Translations under genes and position numbers: made by a program
Assembly: GCF_022524345.1 (NCBI RefSeq)
Contig: NZ_JAKWJU010000002.1
Coordinates: 2,976,001-3,040,000, forward strand
Direction: 5' to 3'
Source: Streptomyces marispadix
GTDB lineage: Bacteria; Actinomycetota; Actinomycetes; Streptomycetales; Streptomycetaceae
Length of the DNA: 64,000 nt
The notes under the pieces: model-generated
Told to the model about the DNA's origin: nothing
The model's database searches: none
What the model saw: only the letters and a program-made list of their open reading frames with translations
In this document: positions 55,742 through 64,000 of the stretch, piece by piece
How positions within the stretch are numbered: position 1 is the first letter of the stretch
Layout of the letters: every line of letters begins with the position of its first letter

Positions 55742-57267
55742 CCGACCAGCCCGCCGGCACCGCCCGTATCACCATCGACCCCGGATTCGCGCTCGGCACC
55801 GTCGACCCCCGCCTGTACGGGACGTTCGTCGAGCACATGGGCCGCTGCGTCTACACGGGCATCTACGAACCGGGCCACGAGAGCGCCGACGAGTACGGCT
55901 TCCGCGGCGACGTCTCCCGGCTCGTGCGCGAACTCGGCACGGGCCTCGTCCGCTACCCGGGCGGCAACTTCGTCTCCGGCTACCACTGGGAGGACGGCGT
56001 CGGCCCGGCCGCCGACCGCCCCCGCCGCCTCGACCTCGCCTGGCGCAGCATCGAGACGAACCAGGTCGGCACCGACGAGTTCCTCGGCTGGGCCCGCCGC
56101 CAGGGAGTCGAGCCGATGATGGCCGTCAACCTCGGCACCCGCGGCATCGACGCCGCCCGCGCCCTCGTCGAGTACTGCAACATCCCGGGCGGCACCGCCT
56201 GGTCGGACATGCGCGTCAAGAACGGCACCCGCGACCCCCACGCCGTACGGCTGTGGTGCCTGGGCAACGAGATGGACGGCCCCTGGCAGACCGGGCACAC
56301 CACCGCGACCGAGTACGGACGGCTCGCGGCCGAGGCGGGCAAGGCCATGCACCAGGTCGACCCGTCCATCGAGCTTGTGGCGTGCGGGAGTTCGAACGCG
56401 GACATGCCGACGTTCGGCGAGTGGGAGCGGCAGGTCCTGCACGAGACCTACGACGAGGTCGACTACCTCTCCCTGCACGCCTACTACGAGGAGACCGGCG
56501 GCGACCGCGCCAGCTTCCTCGCCAGCGGCGCCCAGATGGACGGCTACATCTCGGACATCGTCTCCACCGCCGACCATGTGCGTGCGGTGCGCCGCTCGCA
56601 CAAGCGGATCAGGCTCTCCTTCGACGAGTGGAACGTCTGGTACCAGTCCCGCTTCCCCGGCGAGCGCGCACTGCCGCTGGAGGAGACGCCCCGGCTGATC
56701 GAGGACACCTACAGCGTCACCGACGCGGCAGTGGTCGGCTCCCTGCTGATCACGCTGCTGCGTCACGCTGACCGGGTCGCCGTGGCCTGCCTCGCACAGC
56801 TCGTCAACGTCATCGGCCCGATCCGCAGCGAGCCGGGCGGCCCGAGCTGGCGGCAGACCACGTTCCATCCCTTCGCGCTCACGGCCCGCCACGCACACGG
56901 CACGGTTCTCCGTACGGAGGTGTCGGGCCCGCTGATCGAGACGGAGAAGCACGGGCCGGTGCCCGCGCTCGACACCGTCAGCACCTTGAACGAGGAGACC
57001 GGTGAACTCACGGTCCTGGCCGTCAACCGCGACCAGACCGGTCCGCTCGGGCTGCGTGCGGCGCTCCGCGGTCTGGGGAAGCCGTACCGGGTCGTCGAGC
57101 ATCTGGTCATAGCCGACGAGGACCCGGACGCGGCCAACACCCAGGCGGAACCGGAGAGGGTCGTACCGCGCCCCGTCGCCGGGACGTCCGTCAGCGCCGA
57201 GGACGAACTGGAAGCGGTGCTGCCGCCGGTGTCCTGGAGCGTGATCCGGCTGGCGCCGGAAGCCTGA
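55738..57267 (+). CDS. Intracellular alpha-L-arabinofuranosidase (GH51)
   Basis: A 509-residue enzyme with no signal peptide. The GH51 features are the start GTVDPRLYGTFVEHMGRCVYTGIYEP, the acid/base Glu in WCLGNEMDGPWQ (about residue 177), HAYYEE, and the nucleophile Glu in FDEWNVWY (about residue 297); a beta-sandwich C-terminus follows. It would hydrolyse arabinofuranosyl residues from imported oligosaccharides derived from arabinan or arabinoxylan. It ends the LacI-regulated operon and is preceded by GAGAGAGG. Confidence 0.94.
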   Translation: MTDQPAGTARITIDPGFALGTVDPRLYGTFVEHMGRCVYTGIYEPGHESADEYGFRGDVSRLVRELGTGLVRYPGGNFVSGYHWEDGVGPAADRPRRLDLAWRSIETNQVGTDEFLGWARRQGVEPMMAVNLGTRGIDAARALVEYCNIPGGTAWSDMRVKNGTRDPHAVRLWCLGNEMDGPWQTGHTTATEYGRLAAEAGKAMHQVDPSIELVACGSSNADMPTFGEWERQVLHETYDEVDYLSLHAYYEETGGDRASFLASGAQMDGYISDIVSTADHVRAVRRSHKRIRLSFDEWNVWYQSRFPGERALPLEETPRLIEDTYSVTDAAVVGSLLITLLRHADRVAVACLAQLVNVIGPIRSEPGGPSWRQTTFHPFALTARHAHGTVLRTEVSGPLIETEKHGPVPALDTVSTLNEETGELTVLAVNRDQTGPLGLRAALRGLGKPYRVVEHLVIADEDPDAANTQAEPERVVPRPVAGTSVSAEDELEAVLPPVSWSVIRLAPEA

Positions 57268-57279
57268 CCCCCCACGGGA

Positions 57280-57348
57280 GGCCGAAGGCCCCAGGGCGTC
57301 AGCCGCGGCCGACTCGCGCTCGCGGCCCACGAACTGCGGCCTTCGGCC
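57280..57348. terminator. Long-range inverted repeat between convergent genes
   Basis: GGCCGAAGGCC (57280-57290) and GGCCTTCGGCC (57338-57348) are perfect 11-bp arms with 47 bases between, in the gap between the arabinofuranosidase gene and purL, which converge. Each arm can also form a small hairpin. A later direct repeat of CCGGCGGTCGCGT (about 57455-57485) is nearby. Termination role inferred. Confidence 0.45.
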
Positions 57349-57494
57349 TGCACGTCCCCCACAGACCGGCGCGGGCCGGGTCCCGGCCCCGGCCCGCGCC
57401 TCCGTTCCTCCGCCTGCGCGCGTCCGCGACGGGCGGCTTCCGCCTCGCGCCTCCCGGCGGTCGCGTCACCCCCGGCGGTCGCGTACTCCAGCCG

Positions 57495-59857
<2,363 letters not shown>

Positions 59858-59861
<4 letters not shown>

Positions 59862-60544
59862 GCGGTGACCAGCCTCTTGAGTACGGAGGTGAAGAAGCCG
59901 AGCCCGTCGGTCGTCGGACCGGTGAGGGTCTCGACGGCGTGCTCGGGGTGCGGCATGAGGCCGACCACGTTCCCGGCCTCGTTGGAGATGCCCGCGATGT
60001 CGCGCCGGGAGCCGTTGGGATTGCCGCCGACGTAGCGGAAGACGACGCGGCCCTCGGCCTCCAGCGCGTCGAGGGTGCGCTCGTCGGCGACGTAGCCTCC
60101 CTCGCCGTTCTTCAGCGGAACGGTGATCTCCTGGCCCGTCTCGTAGTCGCCCGTCCAGGCCGTGCCGTCGGTCTCCACCCGCAGCCGCTGGTCGCGGCAG
60201 ACGAAGTGCAGATGGTCGTTGCGGGTCAGCGCCCCGGGCAGCAGATGGGACTCGCACAGCACCTGGAAGCCGTTGCAGATCCCGAGCACGGGCATGCCCG
60301 CACGCGCCTGCTCCAGCAGCGGCTCCATGACGGGCGAGAAGCGTGCGATGGCACCGCAGCGCAGATAGTCGCCGTAGGAGAAGCCGCCCGGCAGCACGAC
60401 GGCGTCGACCTGGCGCAGATCCTTCTCGCGGTGCCACAGCTCTACGGGCTCGCCGCCGGCGAGGCCGACGGCACGGCGTGCGTCGCGCTCGTCGAGCGAC
60501 CCGGGAAAGGTGACGACGCCGATGCGTCCGAGACCGCCGGTCAC
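59858..60544 (-). CDS. purQ: Phosphoribosylformylglycinamidine synthase subunit PurQ
   Basis: A 228-residue glutaminase. The nucleophile Cys is in [13 protein letters not shown] and the partner His/Glu in [26 protein letters not shown] marks the start region. The GTG at 60544 overlaps the purS stop (GTGA), and its stop overlaps the purL start, so purS, purQ and purL form a coupled series. Confidence 0.96.
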
Positions 60545-60816
60545 GCGGCGGCCCCCTCTTCGCGCCGGGCGGGCTCCTCGACGCGCACGGTGTAGTTCTC
60601 GATCACGGTGTTCGCGAGGAACGTGCCCGCCAGTTCGTGAATACGGGCCAGCGCCTCTTCGGTGACAGGATCGGCCACCTCCAGTTCGAAGCGCTTGCCC
60701 TGGCGTACGCCCTCGATGCCCTCGAACCCGAGACGTGGCAGTGCGCGCTGCACCGCCTGTCCCTGCGGATCGAGGATCTCCGGCTTCAGCATGACGTCGA
60801 CTACGACGCGAGCCAC
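60541..60816 (-). CDS. purS: Phosphoribosylformylglycinamidine synthase subunit PurS
   Basis: A 91-residue subunit that joins PurQ and Pur[31 protein letters not shown] and [10 protein letters not shown] are the family pattern. The GTG at 60816 follows CGGGAG with five bases between; an upstream extension of 73 codons is not part of the family. First gene of the purSQL operon. Confidence 0.95.
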   Translation of the reverse strand: MARVVVDVMLKPEILDPQGQAVQRALPRLGFEGIEGVRQGKRFELEVADPVTEEALARIHELAGTFLANTVIENYTVRVEEPARREEGAAA

Positions 60817-61200
60817 AGGTACTCCCGGTGATGGTGATGATGCTGAGCGATAGTGCGTGCTGCCAGCGAAGCAACGCGTTCGCCACCCTACCGGGCGCTG
60901 GAATCTACGCGCGTTGATATGCGGCCTCCCAACTCGCCGCATGCGCTTTCCTCCGGGCACCGGCGGCAAGTCACCGGCCCGGAGCTCTGGGAAAAATGCC
61001 GTGAAAAAAGTATGGTCCCGATTGCGGTCTGACACGCGAGCCGAAATACTCTCGCTTCACTCTGCAAAGCCATCGGCTGTACAAAAGAAAAAGCCCCAAC
61101 CCCAATCCCGTGGATCACCCGTGTCTCCTCATGGTCTTCCCATGTCAGCGCGGAGAATCGAGTGATCCAATTCGTGATCCTGATGGAAGGTCCGATATCC
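60817..61200. other. Divergent promoter region purS / lsr2-like
   Basis: About 384 bases, with an AT-rich stretch at 61000-61110 that stands out against the genome and may attract the Lsr2 protein itself. The purS promoter (minus) and the lsr2-like promoter (plus) must both lie here; no box pair is asserted. Confidence 0.5.
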
Positions 61201-61518
61201 GTGGCACAACGTGTAGTGGTCACCCTCTCCGACGACCTCGACGGCGGAGAAGCATCGGAAACGGTCTCCTTCGGGCTCGACGGGAAGTCGTACGAGGTCG
61301 ACCTCAACATCGAGAACGCCAAGAAGCTGCGCGAGGACCTCGCCCGCTTCGTCGAGGCCGGGCGCAAGCGTGCGAAGTCGGGCAAGGCGTACCACCGCAC
61401 CTCGGTAGCCCCCGACCCCCGCGCCGTGCGCGCCTGGGCCGAGTCCAACGGCTTCGAGGTGCCCGCCCGCGGACGCATCCCGAAGAAGGTCTACGACGCC
61501 TTCAACGCCTCCCGTTGA
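61201..61518 (+). CDS. Lsr2-family nucleoid protein (probably LsrL)
   Basis: A 105-residue histone-like xenogeneic silencer. The oligomerisation domain (VAQRVVVTLSDDLDGGEASETVSFGLDGKSYEVDL, 1-35) and the C-terminal DNA-binding domain VRAWAESNGFEVPARGRIPKKVYDAFNAS with the RGR clamp at 90-92 are intact. Streptomyces has two paralogues; the one beside purS is usually LsrL, the less studied, whereas Lsr2 lies elsewhere. The assignment to LsrL is by position. The GTG at 61201 is used; the upstream ATG at 61162 has a poorer start site. GGAAGG precedes the GTG. Confidence 0.92.
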   Translation: MAQRVVVTLSDDLDGGEASETVSFGLDGKSYEVDLNIENAKKLREDLARFVEAGRKRAKSGKAYHRTSVAPDPRAVRAWAESNGFEVPARGRIPKKVYDAFNASR

Positions 61519-61591
61519 CCCCGGCGCCCGGCCCTCGCGGCACGCCTGCGGCCCGCAGGACGCATCCGTACTGCGGGCCGGGCGGCCCGAC

Positions 61592-61622
61592 TTGCCAGGC
61601 ACCCCGGTTGATCCGCTAGAGT
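61592..61622 (+). promoter_or_regulatory. Promoter of tRNA-Gly (TCC)
   Basis: TTGCCA (61592-61597) and TAGAGT (61617-61622) lie upstream of the tRNA gene; the 19-base spacer is longer than usual, so the -35 choice is uncertain. Confidence 0.45.
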
Positions 61623-61658
61623 CGGGCCCGTCGCCGCAAGGGAAACCTCGCGGAACGC

Positions 61659-61730
61659 GCGGGTGTAGCTCAGTAGTAGAGCGCCCCCTTTCCAAGGGGG
61701 AGGCGCAGTGTGCGATTCCTGTCACCCGCT
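61659..61730 (+). tRNA. tRNA-Gly (anticodon TCC)
   Basis: A 72-nt cloverleaf: acceptor GCGGGTG / CACCCGC, anticodon arm CCCCC TTTCCAA GGGGG with anticodon TCC, discriminator T. The T stem is TGTGC-type weaker than usual (GTG CGATTCC TGTCAC). Confidence 0.93.
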
Positions 61731-61809
61731 CTCGTCCTCGCCGGACCGGCATCGGAAACGATCAGGTACAGTGGGGGCGCGCCATTCGGTGAGAGCCGGA
61801 TGGAAGCAG

Positions 61810-61885
61810 GCGGACGTAGCTCAGTTGGTAGAGCGCAACCTTGCCAAGGTTGAGGTCGCGAGTTCGAGCCTCGTCGTCCGCTCCA
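61810..61885 (+). tRNA. tRNA-Gly (anticodon GCC)
   Basis: A 76-nt gene including an encoded CCA end: acceptor GCGGACG / CGTCCGC, anticodon arm CAACC TTGCCAA GGTTG with anticodon GCC, T arm CGAG TTCGAGC CTCG. A TACAGT -10-like box lies at about 61765-61770. Confidence 0.97.
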
Positions 61886-61911
61886 GAGATTCACAGCGCA
61901 AGAGATAAGAG

Positions 61912-61945
61912 AGCCCCGGTCGCGGACCGGGGCTTCTCCTTTTCC
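61912..61945 (+). terminator. Terminator after the tRNA-Gly pair
   Basis: AGCCCCGGTC and GACCGGGGCT form a perfect 10-bp stem with GCG loop, followed by TCTCCTTTTCC. Confidence 0.88.
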
Positions 61946-62253
61946 ATGCGGAACTGCCCCGGGCGAGGGAACCACCGCGGAAGAGAACCCTTGCGGACGG
62001 AACCGGAGCGCGGATACGCGGATACGCGGCGCCTCGGGACCCGAGGCGGCCGGAAACGCGGCGCCGTCGGGAGCCGCCCCGCCGCGCCCTCGCCGGATCT
62101 CGCCCCCGGATCTCGCCCTCCCCGGCATATTCCAACCGCCACCCCCGCGGGCCCCTCGTGTGCAAGCCTCCTTGCCTGCGTATGAGGTTCGTCATACGCA
62201 CTCGTGACAGCGCGCACCGGGCAACCGCCGGGCCACACGGAAGACTGAGGGAC
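61946..62253. other. Regulatory region of the ABC exporter
   Basis: About 308 bases before the ATPase gene without a gene. It holds repeats of CGGATCTCGCC (62094-62118) and the perfect palindrome at 62177-62200. Confidence 0.5.
62177..62200. promoter_or_regulatory. Perfect 24-bp palindrome, candidate operator
   Basis: TGCGTATGA and TCATACGCA are perfect inverted arms around GGTTCG, about 55 bases before the ATPase start. Its symmetry and place suggest an operator for a TetR- or PadR-type repressor; no such regulator is in view downstream up to the window edge. Confidence 0.65.
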
Positions 62254-63246
62254 ATGGATGCGATCGAGGTCGACGGACTCAAACGGCGATACGCGAAGGG
62301 CTTCGAAGCCGTGCGAGGCGTCTCGTTCTCCGTACGGGAGGGCGAGATCTTCGCGCTGCTGGGCACCAACGGAGCGGGCAAGACCTCCACTGTCGAACTG
62401 CTGGAGGGCCTGGCGCGCCCCAGCGGCGGCAAGGTGAAGGTGCTCGGATTCGACCCGTATTCGGAACGCACCGCCGTGCGGCCCCGCACTGGCGTGATGC
62501 TTCAGGAGGGCGGCTTTCCCTCGGAGTTGACGGTCACCGAGACGATTCGGATGTGGGCGGGCTGCACCAGCGACGCGCGTCCCATCCGTGAGGTGCTGGC
62601 CCAGGTCGGGCTCTCCGACCGGCGTGCGAACGTACGCGTGAAGCAGCTCTCCGGCGGTGAACGGCGGCGACTGGACCTGGCGATGGCGCTCGTCGGGCAC
62701 CCCGAGGTGCTCTTCCTGGACGAGCCGACCACCGGCATGGACCCCGAAGGGCGGCGCGACACCTGGGAGTTGGTGCGTGAGCTGCGCAGGGCGGGCACGA
62801 CCGTGCTGCTGACCACGCACTATCTGGAGGAGGCCGAGGAGCTGGCCGACCGGCTGGCCATCATGCGCTCGGGGCGCATCGTCACCGCCGGCACTCCCGA
62901 ACAGGTCGTCGCGGAGCGCCCGTCGAGCATCCGCTTCACGCTGCCGGCCGGTCTCGCGCCGCATCACCTTCCGCCGACGCTGCCGCCGGCCGCCGTCAAC
63001 GAGGGCGGTCGCGTGGAGATCCGTACGCCGCGGCTCCAGGACGCGCTCACCGATCTGCTGCTGTGGGCACGCCAGTCCGGGGTCGAGCTGCCGGGGCTGC
63101 ACGCCCGTACGGCCACGCTCGAGGAGGTCTTCCTGGAGATAGCGCAACGGCCGGAGGAGGAGACGGGCGAAGGCCAGGGGCCGGGCGGCGCCGCACCGAG
63201 CCAGGACGGCCCGGCCGGCGGCGAGATGGAGGTGGAGCGGGTATGA
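62254..63246 (+). CDS. ABC-2 type exporter ATP-binding protein
   Basis: A 330-residue ATPase. GTNGAGKTS (Walker A, about residue 38), QLSGGERRRLDLA (signature), VLFLDEPTTGMDPEG (Walker B) and TTHYLEEAEELADR are complete. The last 100 residues are the accessory domain typical of multidrug and daunorubicin-type exporters. ATG at 62254 follows TGAGGGAC. The stop overlaps the permease ATG (ATGA). Confidence 0.94.
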   Translation: MDAIEVDGLKRRYAKGFEAVRGVSFSVREGEIFALLGTNGAGKTSTVELLEGLARPSGGKVKVLGFDPYSERTAVRPRTGVMLQEGGFPSELTVTETIRMWAGCTSDARPIREVLAQVGLSDRRANVRVKQLSGGERRRLDLAMALVGHPEVLFLDEPTTGMDPEGRRDTWELVRELRRAGTTVLLTTHYLEEAEELADRLAIMRSGRIVTAGTPEQVVAERPSSIRFTLPAGLAPHHLPPTLPPAAVNEGGRVEIRTPRLQDALTDLLLWARQSGVELPGLHARTATLEEVFLEIAQRPEEETGEGQGPGGAAPSQDGPAGGEMEVERV

Positions 63247-64000
63247 GCACCACGGACGCGGCCACGGTCAAGGCACCGGGCAGGGTGGACACTTCGGCGA
63301 TGGGGCGGCGCCTGCGTGCCCTGGGACGAGCCGAGTTGACGCTGCTGATGCGCAACAAGGCGATGCTCTTCGTCGCACTCGCCACTCCCGTACTGCTCAC
63401 GATCCTGATGCGGCAGACGATCAGCGGCATGAACCTCAAGGGCACCGGCCTCTCGATGGGGACGGTGCTGATCCCGGGCTCGATCGGGTACGTGCTGGTC
63501 TTCGCCGTCTACGCCAATCTGACCGGCATCTACGTCACCCGGCGCGAGGAGCTGGTGCTGAAGCGGCTGCGCACCGGTGAGGCGAGCGACGGCGAGATCC
63601 TGACGGGCAGCGCGCTGCCGTCGCTGGTGCTGGCGCTCGGGCAGTGCGCGCTGCTGCTGGCCGGCGGTGCGGCCGTGCTCGACCTCGCCCCGCCGGAGCG
63701 GCCCGAACTCGTCGTCGCGGGCGTGCTGCTGGGACTGGTGCTGATGGTGCTGCTGGCCGCGGTGTCGGCCGCCTTCACACGGACCACGGAGGCGTCGCAG
63801 ATCACCACGTTCCCGTTCATGGCGATCTCTTTCGTGGGGTCCGGTGTCGTGGTCCCGCTGGATGTGATGCCGGACGCGCTCGCCAACGTGTGTTCCCTGC
63901 TGCCGGTGTCGCCGACCATGGAGCTGGTACGCAACGGCTGGGTGGGCACCCTGAGCGGCGCGGACACCGTCAAGGCACTCGTCGTGCTGGTGGTGTGGAT
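63243..64000 (+). CDS. ABC-2 type exporter permease, 5' part
   Basis: The frame MSTTDAATVKAPGRVDTSAM... is open to the window end (252 codons visible). Helices start at about residue 40 (AMLFVALATPVLLTILM) and continue with four or five more, including GTVLIPGSIGYVLVFAVY and LVVAGVLLGLVLMVLLAAVS, with the conserved PFMAISFVGSGVVVPLDVMP. It works with the coupled ATPase; substrate (drug, lipid or own product) unknown. The C-terminus is outside the window. Confidence 0.9.
   Translation, partial: MSTTDAATVKAPGRVDTSAMGRRLRALGRAELTLLMRNKAMLFVALATPVLLTILMRQTISGMNLKGTGLSMGTVLIPGSIGYVLVFAVYANLTGIYVTRREELVLKRLRTGEASDGEILTGSALPSLVLALGQCALLLAGGAAVLDLAPPERPELVVAGVLLGLVLMVLLAAVSAAFTRTTEASQITTFPFMAISFVGSGVVVPLDVMPDALANVCSLLPVSPTMELVRNGWVGTLSGADTVKALVVLVVW

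Overview
The window is chromosomal DNA of a Streptomyces or a very close relative. The evidence is very high GC with GC-rich third codon positions, frequent GTG starts, an intact bldC, a DUF3073 gene beside a valine dehydrogenase, a tipA-type MerR regulator with its characteristic promoter, an Lsr2-family protein next to purS, and a c-di-AMP (ydaO-type) riboswitch before a cell-wall hydrolase. The gene order lsr2-like, purS, purQ, purL ... purF, purM, DUF3073, vdh, hypothetical, bldC, DUF6274, hrpA is a recognised Streptomyces core neighbourhood. No integrase, transposase, CRISPR array or prophage gene was seen.

Layout, left to right. 1-4.2 kb: end of a PrsW-type membrane protease, an SseB-like protein, a PIG-L deacetylase, an F420/flavin pyridoxamine-oxidase-fold enzyme and an aldo/keto reductase. 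4.8-6.3 kb: an M23 endopeptidase on the minus strand under a c-di-AMP riboswitch. 6.8-10.5 kb: a DUF2231-Rieske membrane protein, a PP2C/SpoIIE phosphatase and a D-Ala-D-Ala carboxypeptidase. 11.2-16.2 kb: a minus-strand choline-to-betaine operon (aldehyde dehydrogenase, GMC oxidase, APC permease). 16.6-17.4 kb: tipA homologue. 17.6-20.7 kb: FkbM methyltransferase and a GT2 glycosyltransferase. 21-23 kb: tRNA-Lys and a DEAD-box helicase. 23.2-27.3 kb: a lipoprotein, an overlapping zincin/fluC/fluC operon and a membrane metallophosphoesterase. 27.3-27.7 kb: tRNA-Glu, -Asp, -Phe. 28-33.5 kb: a solute-binding lipoprotein, an FG-GAP exoprotein, a sphingomyelinase and a small membrane protein. 33.6-41 kb: a DUF3533-like membrane protein, HrpA helicase, second tRNA-Asp, DUF6274 protein and bldC. 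41.2-47 kb: hypothetical protein, vdh, DUF3073, purM, purF. 47.2-50.8 kb: TetR, FAD monooxygenase and a mycothiol-dependent-isomerase-like protein. 50.8-57.3 kb: a LacI-controlled arabinose-oligosaccharide uptake and degradation operon (binding protein, two permeases, a histidine-rich ORF, GH51 arabinofuranosidase). 57.5-61.5 kb: purL-purQ-purS (minus) and an Lsr2-like protein. 61.6-64 kb: two tRNA-Gly genes and an ABC exporter cut by the window end.

Functional themes are purine synthesis (purS, Q, L, F, M), cell-envelope turnover (M23 enzyme, carboxypeptidase, riboswitch), osmoprotection (betaine operon), development and nucleoid control (bldC, Lsr2-like), and arabinose-polymer use. Less ordinary items are the histidine-rich ORF stitched by 4-base overlaps into the arabinofuranosidase operon, a TipA homologue whose operator-promoter is conserved but whose thiopeptide-attachment cysteine appears to be glycine, a LacI repressor with an extra glycine in its DNA-binding motif, and several perfect palindromes placed like operators.
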